Assembly (NCBI GenBank): GCA_964449465.1
Contig: CAYVBK010000019.1
Location: forward strand, 1-64,000
DNA length: 64,000 nt
From: CAYRXM01 sp964449465
GTDB taxonomy: Bacteria > Chloroflexota > Anaerolineae > JAFGEY01
Direction: 5' to 3'
Shown: one piece after another, positions 23,697-32,468 of the stretch
Layout: every line of letters starts with the position of its first letter
Position numbering within the stretch: the first letter of the stretch is position 1
Made by a program: the position numbers and the translations under genes
Notes under the pieces: model-generated
The model's database searches: none
What the model saw: only the letters and a program-made list of their open reading frames with translations
What the model was told of the DNA's origin: nothing

Positions 23697-25999
23697 TTCA
23701 GAATCAGAATTCAACCGATCTCCAGGTCTTGTTTTCGCTGACCGAAGCCAGTGTTCGGGCCAAAATGTCGGCATCAACCATGTCCAAGGCCGACAGGTAT
23801 GCCCGGCAGGGGCGGGTTTTGAATATGGCAGTAGAGGGTGCCACCTTGATGGGCGATGTTCAAGGCGGCTCGGAATTTCTTTACGAGGTCGAGATTTCGG
23901 TCAAAAAGGGCAGGTTGATTGCCCGGTGCGATTGTCCCTATGATGCGGGCAGTAGTTTTTGCAAGCATGTCGGCGCGGTGTTGCTGCAATGGGTTAGAGA
24001 ACCCACCTCTTTTCGCGGCTATATTCCACCGCCAACGGGCCAGGTTGAGCAGGCCGATGAGCAGGCCGATGAGCAGGCCGATGAGCAGGCCGATGAGCAG
24101 GCCGATGAGCAGGAAGACGAGCAGACTGACCGACAAGTATCTACCCGTGACCTTTCTGGTATCATCCAGGATTACCGTCAAATGCTCGACTCGTTGACCC
24201 TCAAAGAGTTGCGCGAACTGGCTGCCGCCAACCAAATCGAGGTGACGACGTTGCGCAAGACGGTTCTATTGGACGAATTGTCCGTCCGTCTGGGTCAACG
24301 GGAGCGGATTCTAACCCAGGTCATGAAACTGGACGCGGCCGATCTCAATTTGCTGCTCAGTTTTCACCTCAATACGCCGATGGGGTATGGCACCCGGATC
24401 GAGAATTTACAAGTCTTGCAGTGGACCAGGGATCGTTTGACGATGACATCGGTCTTGCCCAAGCAGGCCGACAAGTTGTTTCGCCTGGGGCTGCTGCTGA
24501 CCATGAAAAGCGGCGGGCATCTCTACCACACCCTGCCCCAGGCGGTGCGCATCTGCCTGCCGGCGCAGCCTAAATGGTTTTCGCCCGTCTCGACCGCTCC
24601 TACAGACAATCTGCGAGTGTATGGTCAAGCCATAGAGACCCTGTCGCAAAAGATGTATGTGATGTGGAGTTACCTATCGCATCACAAAATTCGATTGCCC
24701 GAGCCGCGCAGACGACGTTCCATCGAAGATCAGTGGGAGCAGCTCCAAGGGTGGGAGCATGTGCCATCGGAAATTAACGATTTGATAGACAAAAGTGTCT
24801 CCATCTATAGCAGCAATATCCCGCTGACCATCCCCCCGCGCCCTTATCCTTTGCCCGAATCAGAACGCCAGGTTTTGTGCGCCCAATTGCGCTGCACCGA
24901 AGAGGAATTGGCCTTTTACTATGCCATATTGAGCGACCTGGGAGCCATAGCCAGCTCCAAAGAGCGGGTGATTCAAACTTTTCCCAAGCCGATGCATCAA
25001 TATCTCGGTCAGGATGTTGTCGCTCAGGTGGCTCAGGTTGTCAATGCCTGGGGCCAGACCTCGACCTGGTATGAAATGGATGCGCTGATGCGTGCCTATG
25101 ATGACATTCGGGTGCGCCGCAATGCCGGCCTGGTTTATCCTTATCAGGAATTGCTTCGCGAATGGAATATCGGGCGTCAGAGCGTTTATCGTTTTTTGAC
25201 CCTGCTGGAGGAAAACCGGTGGGTTTTGCTGAGCGAGTTTCTGCACATCATTTACCAGGTCTGCCCTTATCTGATCCAGATCTATCCCACCAGCAAAATG
25301 TGGTGGATCGAATCGAACAAAAACAAAAAGCAGTTGGGCAACAATCTGGACGACTGGTTGCTGGGGCCGGGCCGTTTTGTGCAGACCGTCTTGCAAGGGC
25401 CGTTGGCCTGGATGGGGTTGGTGCGTCTGGGCTACCTGCGGGATAGCCTTTACGCCATTCAACTGACGCCGTTGGGTGCGCTGGTGATAGGGCGTCGCCT
25501 CACACTGCCACAATCTGGGCGTAGCGCACCGGCAGCCCGGCCGTGTTTTACCGATGATCTGACGGTGATATTGCCCTGGGATCACTCTTCAGAGCTGCAA
25601 GGGGTTGTTGTGGCCGTTTGCCAGTTTGAGAGCATTGTTTCAGAGCAGATGGTCTATCGCCTATCGGGTGATCTGGTCAAACAGATGTTGGAAAAAGGCG
25701 AAACGGCCGGCAGCCTGATCGAACGGCTAGAGCGGGTCGCCCGGGTCAAATTACCGCGCTCCTGGATTGACCGGCTGAATCAGTGGCAGGAATGTTATGG
25801 CACACTGCACCTCTATCAGGACCTGACTGTGATCGAACTGGCCGACGACTATGCCTTGCAAGAATTGATGCTCAATACCTCTTTGCGGGCGCATCTGGTG
25901 TACCAGTTTTCGCCGCGGCTGGTGGCCGTCAAGCCTGAAGCGGTGGATGTGCTGGTGCAAGAAATGGAAAAGCGGGGTTATACACCCTGTGTGGAGTAA
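23693..25999 (+). CDS. SWIM zinc-finger protein with helicase-associated (Helicase_C_3-like) region
   Basis: 768 residues. Residues ~80-105 hold a SWIM finger (CDCPYDAGSSFCKHVGA, CxC...CxH). A hyper-charged linker of five perfect QADE repeats follows. Next is a SAP/Rho-N-like helical motif (LTLKELRELAAANQIEV), and then a long winged-helix-rich region. The section FVQTVLQGPLAWMGLVRLGYL and the C-terminus (SLIERLERVARVKLPRSW, LVAVKPEAVDVLVQEMEKRG) match the same regions of the next gene and the Helicase_C_3 family that accompanies bacterial XPB. No ATPase motif is present. It is probably a DNA- or partner-binding cofactor of the helicase. Translational coupling to XPB supports a complex. Confidence 0.75.
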   Translation: MIQNQNSTDLQVLFSLTEASVRAKMSASTMSKADRYARQGRVLNMAVEGATLMGDVQGGSEFLYEVEISVKKGRLIARCDCPYDAGSSFCKHVGAVLLQWVREPTSFRGYIPPPTGQVEQADEQADEQADEQADEQADEQEDEQTDRQVSTRDLSGIIQDYRQMLDSLTLKELRELAAANQIEVTTLRKTVLLDELSVRLGQRERILTQVMKLDAADLNLLLSFHLNTPMGYGTRIENLQVLQWTRDRLTMTSVLPKQADKLFRLGLLLTMKSGGHLYHTLPQAVRICLPAQPKWFSPVSTAPTDNLRVYGQAIETLSQKMYVMWSYLSHHKIRLPEPRRRRSIEDQWEQLQGWEHVPSEINDLIDKSVSIYSSNIPLTIPPRPYPLPESERQVLCAQLRCTEEELAFYYAILSDLGAIASSKERVIQTFPKPMHQYLGQDVVAQVAQVVNAWGQTSTWYEMDALMRAYDDIRVRRNAGLVYPYQELLREWNIGRQSVYRFLTLLEENRWVLLSEFLHIIYQVCPYLIQIYPTSKMWWIESNKNKKQLGNNLDDWLLGPGRFVQTVLQGPLAWMGLVRLGYLRDSLYAIQLTPLGALVIGRRLTLPQSGRSAPAARPCFTDDLTVILPWDHSSELQGVVVAVCQFESIVSEQMVYRLSGDLVKQMLEKGETAGSLIERLERVARVKLPRSWIDRLNQWQECYGTLHLYQDLTVIELADDYALQELMLNTSLRAHLVYQFSPRLVAVKPEAVDVLVQEMEKRGYTPCVE
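24049..24120 (+). repeat. 12-bp in-frame tandem repeat
   Basis: Five perfect copies of GCAGGCCGATGA and one degenerate copy encode an acidic Gln-Ala-Asp-Glu linker in the SWIM protein. Because the unit is a multiple of three, copy-number change would alter linker length without frameshift. Confidence 0.95.
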
Positions 26000-26001
26000 G
26001 T

Positions 26002-28329
26002 ATGCCCGACTATTTCGCCATTCTCGAGCAATATAATTTTAATTTGCTCAAAGATATAGCCAATTTGCTTCAGATCACGCCAGATGGCAACACCAAAGGT
26101 GCCCATGCAAAAGCACTGGCCAGGGTGCTGGGCACGCCCAAAATAGTGGAAAAGGGGCTGTCGCTGCTGAGTCAGCGCGAAAAGCAAGCTCTGATTCTCA
26201 TTCAGCGCGGCGGCGGCAAGATTTCGGCTGCTCGACTGCTTCATTTGCTGGTACGCGAGCAGATTGCGACCGACTCGGTCGGAGCAAAAAGTCAGTTGCA
26301 GCGCGCGACCAGTGTGTTTGCCCCTGAATCTATGCGCACCAGCCCTGGAAACATCATGGCTCGCCTGATGGCCAGCGGCCTGGTCTATGGCCAGGATATG
26401 CAGAGCGATCATTACTCGATGCGCAGCAAGATTTATTATGACAATGTGCAAACGCTATACATCCCCGAAGAAATTGCCCTTCTGCTGCCACCACCGCCGC
26501 CAGAGGTGGTGGAGGAGCCAAGTCCTGACATCCTGACCCGTATCGAGGAAGGCTCATCTCGCGCCTTTCAACGCGAGTTGTATTTGTACTGGAGCACGGC
26601 GCGCCACATGCCGCTCAACCTGACCCAGCAAGGTCGGCTGTACAAGAACGATTTGAAGCGGGTCAATGCCCAACTGCTCAAACCCGAAGACCTGACCGGC
26701 AAAGATGAGACCGATATTTCGCGCATGATTTTCATGCGCAACATGATGCTTCATCTGGGTATTTTGAGCGACAAGCAGCCTGGCCAGATACAGGCCGTGG
26801 AGCATACCGAATTTCTCGGCCAAACCCCGCACCTCCGGGTCAAACAGGCCATGACCAGTTGGCGCGATGGCGATTATTTCAACGAACTGCTCGATCTGTC
26901 CAATGTGCACATCAACGGCGTCAATGCCACGCGCCTGGATCGGGCATCTGCGCGTATTGTCCAGGCTCGTCAGGCTGTGTTCAAGCACATTGTCCAATTG
27001 TATCAAGAAGGCTGGGTGTGGCTATCCCGGTTGACCGAGCATGTTCGCCAACGCGACTATGATTTTTTGCTGCCGCGCAATTATCAGGCTCCCAGGTTGC
27101 CATACTATTATTATTACAATCAGGAATCCAAGACGCCCTATCAGGCCTATGGCAACGAGATGGGCTGGACCATTGGTTCGTTTCAAGATGAGGCAGATGG
27201 GTGGGATGTGGTTGAGGCCGGCTTTATCCGCACCGTTCTGGAAAAGCCCATGTTTTGGATGGGGCTGGTAGACCTGGGCTATGTGGGGGATCGCCTGATG
27301 GCTTACCGCCTGACTCCCATCGGCGCGTGGGCGTTGGGCGTGGGTAAGGAGATTGAAATCCCCGAAGGCGAGGGTCGGGTCATTGTCCAACCCAACTATG
27401 AAATTCTGGCGATGGACCCCATCAGCGACCTGGTGTTGGCTCGCCTGGATGAGTTTGCCGACCGCATCAGCGCAGAGCGGGCTATCCAATACACCCTCAC
27501 TCGCGAGTCGGTGTATCGCGCCCAAAAAGCCGGCTGGATGGCCGGGCGGATCATTGAAACGCTGCAAAAATTGAGCGACAAGCCCTTGCCGCAAAATGTG
27601 GCGCGCACCTTGCAAGAATGGCAGCAGCTTTACGAGCGAATCACCATTCGGCGACATGTGGGTTTGCTCCAGGCTGCCAACAAGGAATTGCTGGATGGAC
27701 TGACCGGCGCATCCACCGTGGCCCAATTGCTGCTGTCCCGTCCAGGTGACACGGTAGCCTTGTTTACGTCGTCATCTCCCAACGTATCGGCGCTGGTTGA
27801 TGCCCTCTATCAGATGGGGCAGATGCCGGCTCAGACCCAGGGACCTGATCATGCGCTGCATCCATCGCTGACCATTGCCGCAGATGGGCAGATTGTTTTG
27901 GCTGAGGCCTTGCCCAGCATTTATCTCTTTCAACAGATCGCGCCCTGGACCGAACGAGATGGTCAGGGTCGTTATTGGCTAACCCCAAAAGCAGTGCAGA
28001 GCGCGTTGCAAGCCGGCCTCAGCGTCAGCGAGATTTTGGAGCGGCTGCGTACTTTGCACGTGGGGCCGCTGCCGCGCTGGGTCGAGATCAAGGTGCGCGC
28101 CTGGGGGCATTATTATGGCGACGCGGCCATTCAACCTATTACCCTGGTGCAATTCCGCGATACTCAGACTTTGCAAGAATTGCTTCAAGAGCCAGAATTG
28201 CAAGGCCTTTTGCAGCCCTTCAAGCCCGATGCCGGACATGCCCTGGCTGTGGTATCGGCCGATCAGGTCAGCCAATTGCATCAGTTTTTGAACGAGCGCG
28301 GCATCGGCATTGCCGACCGGCTAACATAA
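26002..28329 (+). CDS. Helicase-associated (Helicase_C_3-like) protein, paralogue of upstream gene
   Basis: 775 residues, starting 2 bp after the previous stop. The N-terminus (YNFNLLKDIANLLQI, HAKALARVLGTP) resembles SAP-like or winged-helix modules. The middle repeats the FIRTVLEKPMFWMGLVDLGY motif of its neighbour. A Helicase_C_3-type domain follows: VIVQPNYEILAMDP, YTLTRESVYRAQKAG, KPLPQNVARTLQEWQQ. No SWIM finger and no Walker motifs are present. Family members are usually encoded beside XPB and are thought to act with it, but the biochemical role is not established. Its Pro-rich segment (LLPPPPPEVVEEP) may be a hinge. Confidence in the family is good; in the function, low. Confidence 0.75.
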   Translation: MPDYFAILEQYNFNLLKDIANLLQITPDGNTKGAHAKALARVLGTPKIVEKGLSLLSQREKQALILIQRGGGKISAARLLHLLVREQIATDSVGAKSQLQRATSVFAPESMRTSPGNIMARLMASGLVYGQDMQSDHYSMRSKIYYDNVQTLYIPEEIALLLPPPPPEVVEEPSPDILTRIEEGSSRAFQRELYLYWSTARHMPLNLTQQGRLYKNDLKRVNAQLLKPEDLTGKDETDISRMIFMRNMMLHLGILSDKQPGQIQAVEHTEFLGQTPHLRVKQAMTSWRDGDYFNELLDLSNVHINGVNATRLDRASARIVQARQAVFKHIVQLYQEGWVWLSRLTEHVRQRDYDFLLPRNYQAPRLPYYYYYNQESKTPYQAYGNEMGWTIGSFQDEADGWDVVEAGFIRTVLEKPMFWMGLVDLGYVGDRLMAYRLTPIGAWALGVGKEIEIPEGEGRVIVQPNYEILAMDPISDLVLARLDEFADRISAERAIQYTLTRESVYRAQKAGWMAGRIIETLQKLSDKPLPQNVARTLQEWQQLYERITIRRHVGLLQAANKELLDGLTGASTVAQLLLSRPGDTVALFTSSSPNVSALVDALYQMGQMPAQTQGPDHALHPSLTIAADGQIVLAEALPSIYLFQQIAPWTERDGQGRYWLTPKAVQSALQAGLSVSEILERLRTLHVGPLPRWVEIKVRAWGHYYGDAAIQPITLVQFRDTQTLQELLQEPELQGLLQPFKPDAGHALAVVSADQVSQLHQFLNERGIGIADRLT

Positions 28330-28338
28330 GGAGTCAAA

Positions 28339-28974
28339 TTGGACCAGTCTTGCATCAATGCACTACTCGACCGCTGCCCCGAATTGTCTTGTACCATAGA
28401 CGATCTGTGCCAGGCGCAGCGGGCCATTGCGGCCTCACTGCGGAGCGGGGGCTGTTTGTATCTGTGTGGCAACGGCGGCAGCCTGGCCGATGCCCTGCAC
28501 CTCAGCGGCGAGTTGCTCAAATCCTACACCCTGTTGCGCCCCCTGGAAGCCGACCTGCAAGCCCGGCTGAGCGCTGCCGGACCCGACGGTCCCATATTGG
28601 CGCAGAGTTTGCAGCGCGGCCTGCGCGTCCACGTGCTGGGCCTCAATCACGCCCTGTCCAGCGCTATGGAGAACGATGTGGCGGCGTCGGCAGTGGGCTA
28701 TGCTCAAGAGTTGCTGGCCCTGGGCCGCCCCGGCGATGTGCTGCTCGGCATCAGCACCAGCGGCAATGCCCGCAATGTGTGTTATGTCGTGCAGGTAGGG
28801 CGCGCTTTGGGCCTTACCACCATCGCCCTGACCGGACAGGTAGGGGGGCGGTTGGCGCCACTGGCCCACGTGTCTATCTGCGCGCCGGCCGACCGCACCG
28901 ACCGGGTGCAAGAGCTGCATGTGCAGTTGTACCATTGTTTGTGTGAGATGCTGGAAACCGAGTTCTTTGGCTAA
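28339..28974 (+). CDS. SIS-domain sugar-phosphate isomerase (GmhA-like)
   Basis: 211 residues. One SIS domain carries CGNGGSLADALHLSGEL near residue 43 and GISTSGNARNVCYVVQVGR in the middle, both typical of D-sedoheptulose-7-phosphate isomerase. The C-terminus (VQELHVQLYHCLCEMLE) also fits. The first strands carry AENDVAASA-like sequence seen in GmhA. It starts at a TTG 9 bp after the upstream stop, with AAGGAG overlapping that stop, so it is likely cotranscribed with the XPB genes. A heptose or other ketose-phosphate isomerase role is the best guess; other ADP-heptose genes are not in the window. Confidence 0.78.
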   Translation: MDQSCINALLDRCPELSCTIDDLCQAQRAIAASLRSGGCLYLCGNGGSLADALHLSGELLKSYTLLRPLEADLQARLSAAGPDGPILAQSLQRGLRVHVLGLNHALSSAMENDVAASAVGYAQELLALGRPGDVLLGISTSGNARNVCYVVQVGRALGLTTIALTGQVGGRLAPLAHVSICAPADRTDRVQELHVQLYHCLCEMLETEFFG

Positions 28975-28975
28975 C

Positions 28976-30010
28976 TCAAGGGGTCACATCAACCGGCAGC
29001 CCCGTGCGCGCCGATTGTTCGGCGGCCAGGATCAGGCGGGTGTTGAGCAATCCATCCTGTCCGGTGGCGAGGGGCGGGCGATTGTCGCGGATGCACTCGA
29101 TAAAGTGGTAGATGCTTTCCACAGCAAAGCCTTTTTGTCGGCCATAAATCTCGGGAGTGACAAACAGATCGGGAAAAGACGGATGGGGAAAGCCGCCGGC
29201 CGTTGCGGGTGAATACTGGGCCAGGCTGCGGTTGTGCGTGGCGTCCACATAAAGCGCGCCTTGCGCGCCCAAAATTTCGCCTTGATGGTCAATCAACGAC
29301 GGAGACTGTTGCGGCAGGATCCAGGTGTTTTCGATCACGGCCAGCGCGCCGCCCTCAAAATCCACCAGGGTGACATACAGATCGGGCGTATGAACGCCCA
29401 GGTTGTTCAACATGCCGCTTCTTTTTTGGCAATAGACGCGCAGTGGCGGCCGACCTACCCACCAGCAGGTGGTGTCGAGGGCATGGCTGCCCAGAAACCA
29501 CATAACGCTGGACCGCTCAGCCCAGGCCAGCATTTGAGTGGGGACGTAAACGGTGTCGCTGAGGCGATAATAGACATAGCGCACCTCACCAATTTCGCCT
29601 TGACGGATGGCCCGCCAGGCATAATAGCATGGCGGGTTCCAGCGATTGTGCCAGTCTACCATCAGCCACACGCCAGCCCGTTCGGCGGCGCAAATCATCT
29701 GCTCACATTCAGCTATGGTGGTGGCCAGCGGCTTTTCGACCAGGATATGCACGCCGCGTTCGGCGGCGCGGATGGCAATCTCGGCATGTGCTGTGTCGGG
29801 CGTAGCCACCGACAGACCGTCCAGCCCCAGATCGAGCATCCGATCCAGGTCGGTGAAAACATGGGCTGCCCCAAAACGCGCGGCCAGTTGCTCAGCCCGT
29901 TCTCGATCCAGATCGCAGATGGCTACCAGTTGGGCAGAGGGGTGCTGCGCATAAGCCTGTGCATGCATGCTGCCCCACACCCCGGCGCCAACAATCCCCA
30001 GTTTGACCAT
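28976..30010 (-). CDS. Gfo/Idh/MocA-family NAD(P)-dependent oxidoreductase
   Basis: 344 residues. An N-terminal Rossmann fold (GIVGAGVWGSMHAQAY) carries the family signature EKPLATTIAECEQMICAAE near residue 90-110. A C-terminal alpha/beta substrate domain follows with YYRLSDTVYVPTQM. The family oxidises or reduces sugars, inositols and their derivatives. Substrate is unknown, although the EKP motif is intact, so it is likely active. The gene ends 1 bp from the SIS-domain isomerase in convergent orientation. It starts 25 bp after the stop of the upstream PEP-binding protein, so those two may share a transcript. Confidence 0.88.
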   Translation of the reverse strand: MVKLGIVGAGVWGSMHAQAYAQHPSAQLVAICDLDRERAEQLAARFGAAHVFTDLDRMLDLGLDGLSVATPDTAHAEIAIRAAERGVHILVEKPLATTIAECEQMICAAERAGVWLMVDWHNRWNPPCYYAWRAIRQGEIGEVRYVYYRLSDTVYVPTQMLAWAERSSVMWFLGSHALDTTCWWVGRPPLRVYCQKRSGMLNNLGVHTPDLYVTLVDFEGGALAVIENTWILPQQSPSLIDHQGEILGAQGALYVDATHNRSLAQYSPATAGGFPHPSFPDLFVTPEIYGRQKGFAVESIYHFIECIRDNRPPLATGQDGLLNTRLILAAEQSARTGLPVDVTP

Positions 30011-30035
30011 ATTTCCTCGCTTTGCCTCGCCGATC

Positions 30036-32396
30036 TCACAGTTCGAGATAACCTACGGCTCGTTCTTCATCGCTGTTCATCACCACTTTGAGGGTGCGGC
30101 CGGTGGTCTGAAGCACATCAATCACCTTGACCACCGAAGCAAACTCGCTCCATTCGGGCAAGAGCGCGGCCAGCACGTTGGGCGTCTGCTCGAAAAATTC
30201 CCAGTTGAACGCGTTTTGCCGATCATCGGGGTATAGCGGCAGCGGATAGATCTGCGACTCGACCAAATCCTGAAAAAAGTGTGTGCCATACGACACTTCG
30301 GGGGTGTGGTCGCCGCGCGCAAGAGCTACCTCGATCAGCATCTGCGAGTTGTTAATATCGGCATAAGTCACTTTGACGCCCAGATCGAGGTTGGAACTGC
30401 CCCAGCGACCCGGCCCCATCAAAATGAACCGCTCTTTTTCCAACGCCAGGTTGAGCAGTCCCACCACCCGCGCCACCTGGAGTTTGGTTGTGGCATCTTG
30501 AATCTGGTCATACCGCGCCGGGTGAATCCAGACGATGTAGCGAATGTCGGATACCACACCCTGCGGCGCCAGCTTGCTGGCCGAAAAAATAATGCTGGCA
30601 GGAGGCAGGTCGGTGGGGATGCGCACCGGCTGCCCTTCCTGCCTGAAACTGAGCGGACGGCATTGTAGCAGGGTGATCTCGCACTGCGACGAGCGTCCAT
30701 CCAGCCGGCGCATTGCAAATTCAATGTCTACCGGTCTTTTATAGTGTTTCTCAATCGTCTTGATTAAAAATTTGATCAGCGGCACAAAATCGGTTTGAGC
30801 CAGCAATGTATCAAAGGTCAGCACCAGAGTGTTGGGGTCTTGGGCGTCCAGCCGTGAGAGAATGGGTTGGACATAGCCGCCCTTGTCTATCGAGGCCAGC
30901 AGCCGTAGGCCATCATAATCGCTGCCCATCACCTGAGCCAATGGGCGGGGCTCGAAAGCGTTGGTGTTCAGGTTGATCGTGTCAATGAATCGCTGCGTAT
31001 AGCGCATAGCCTGGGCCCCGGCAGTAGGGCGCAGGTTGGGGTGGCTGAGGGCGATCATGCGTGGATAATCATTGGCCTCGCGGTCTACGGCGCGGGTGCC
31101 CAGCCCGCAGACCAGCCGCACCAGGCCATCTTCGGAGCGGATGCGCGGGTTCCAGCGAAAGGGGTTGCGGCTAAAGGCCACTCCGGCCAGGGCTGGAAAA
31201 TAATAGCCGTTGTAAGGTTGGCCGATCACTTTTTGGATCAGCACGGCCATGCGCTCGTCGTAATCCAGCAGACCCATGTGCCGACGGTAGATCAGGGCGT
31301 CGGGGCTGATCACGCTGGCATAGACAGCGGCGATGGCGCGGATGAGGGCGTCCAGGTTCTCTTCTGGCGTGCCTTGGTTGCCCAGAAAGAAACTGTCATA
31401 TTTGCCGGCGAATGAAAAACCAAAGTTGTCTTCCAGCAGGCTGGACGAGCGCACTACCAGAGGCACTTGTCCAACCTCTTCCAGCACGCCGCGCAGGGCT
31501 TGCAAGACATAGGTAGGAAACTGGCCTTCCAGGTAGAGCTGGCGCAGTTGGGGATAATCGGCCTGAATTTCTTCGCGGCTCTTGTATTTCTGGTTCATGT
31601 AGGGGATCAGGTTGTTCAAGGCCTGAAATTCGTAAAACACATCGGCAGCCACGAAATACGATTCGGGGATCGAGACGCGGTCGCAAAAAGAGGCATTTTC
31701 TGCGCTGCGCGCCTGGCGCAAAATTTTCCAGGCCAGCATCATGCCCGCCGACTTGCCGCCGATCTTGCCGCGCCCGATGCGCCGACGGCGAATCTCCTTA
31801 AGGTCGCCGATGGTTAAAAACTCGCGAGCCAGCCCCACAAAATCGAGTTGATCGCTGAGCATGCCTTTGGTCAGCACCACGATGCTTTCTTGCAGGTGAT
31901 GCTGCACCCGGCTGCGTCGTTCGGGCGGCAGGCTCTCATAGCGTTCGCCCAGGGCAAACAAGATCGACCAGGGCGCCAATTCGGGGTTGACGGTGAGGAT
32001 CACCTCACGGTCGGGCATGCGCCGCACGAGCATTTCCTGCACGATCTGCTCAAACAGCGAGTGCGGGCAGTTGTGGGCAAAGTAAAAATCGGTCAGGTCA
32101 TCGCGGATGATCGAGACGCGCTGTTGCCACACATCGGGCGGCTCTTCGGCATACGGCTCGGTCAGACCTTCGCGGGCCTGCGAGTCTTGGGCCTTGAGGT
32201 GTGCCTCGTGTTCAAACGCTTCGGGGGTGATCACCCCCCGCGAAAAAATCTCCTGGCGCATGCGCTCACGGATGGCTCGTGACAGGATGGGGTACTGCTT
32301 GAGTTCCAGCACCAGCTCGAGCACTTTGGGCGAACCCAGGTCGAGGCCGGCCGGGATGTTGGTCAATTCATCGGTCATTTCAGGGCTTGTGGGCAA
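30036..32396 (-). CDS. PEP/pyruvate-binding (PPDK_N-domain) protein
   Basis: 786 residues. The N-terminal ~220 residues are helical and unassigned. The rest is a pyruvate phosphate dikinase/PEP synthase N-terminal ATP-grasp-like domain: GRGKIGGKSAGMMLAWKIL, VRSSSLLEDNFGFSFAGKYDS, GVAFSRNPF. I see no phosphohistidine swivel domain and no PEP-binding TIM barrel. It therefore cannot be a complete PEP synthase; proteins of this build may phosphorylate another partner. A TTG start with GAGAGG upstream fits better than the in-frame ATG 18 bp further in. The strong terminator of the glutamate dehydrogenase gene precedes it. Confidence 0.75.
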   Translation of the reverse strand: MPTSPEMTDELTNIPAGLDLGSPKVLELVLELKQYPILSRAIRERMRQEIFSRGVITPEAFEHEAHLKAQDSQAREGLTEPYAEEPPDVWQQRVSIIRDDLTDFYFAHNCPHSLFEQIVQEMLVRRMPDREVILTVNPELAPWSILFALGERYESLPPERRSRVQHHLQESIVVLTKGMLSDQLDFVGLAREFLTIGDLKEIRRRRIGRGKIGGKSAGMMLAWKILRQARSAENASFCDRVSIPESYFVAADVFYEFQALNNLIPYMNQKYKSREEIQADYPQLRQLYLEGQFPTYVLQALRGVLEEVGQVPLVVRSSSLLEDNFGFSFAGKYDSFFLGNQGTPEENLDALIRAIAAVYASVISPDALIYRRHMGLLDYDERMAVLIQKVIGQPYNGYYFPALAGVAFSRNPFRWNPRIRSEDGLVRLVCGLGTRAVDREANDYPRMIALSHPNLRPTAGAQAMRYTQRFIDTINLNTNAFEPRPLAQVMGSDYDGLRLLASIDKGGYVQPILSRLDAQDPNTLVLTFDTLLAQTDFVPLIKFLIKTIEKHYKRPVDIEFAMRRLDGRSSQCEITLLQCRPLSFRQEGQPVRIPTDLPPASIIFSASKLAPQGVVSDIRYIVWIHPARYDQIQDATTKLQVARVVGLLNLALEKERFILMGPGRWGSSNLDLGVKVTYADINNSQMLIEVALARGDHTPEVSYGTHFFQDLVESQIYPLPLYPDDRQNAFNWEFFEQTPNVLAALLPEWSEFASVVKVIDVLQTTGRTLKVVMNSDEERAVGYLEL

Positions 32397-32413
32397 ATTT
32401 CATCCTCTCTGAC

Positions 32414-32457
32414 AAAAAGGGCGTGAATGTCCACGCCTGCGAACATTCACGCCCTTT
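32414..32457 (-). terminator. Intrinsic terminator after glutamate dehydrogenase
   Basis: On the minus strand a 15-bp stem (AAAGGGCGTGAATGT / ACATTCACGCCCTTT) runs into TTTTT, 12 bp after the stop codon. Confidence 0.88.
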
Positions 32458-32468
32458 AATGAGCAATT

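Noticed and set aside
27975..28946. 323-codon + strand frame overlapping the third XPB-operon gene and the SIS gene
   Set aside because: It crosses two well-supported genes in another frame and its Arg/Pro/Ala-rich product has no domain.
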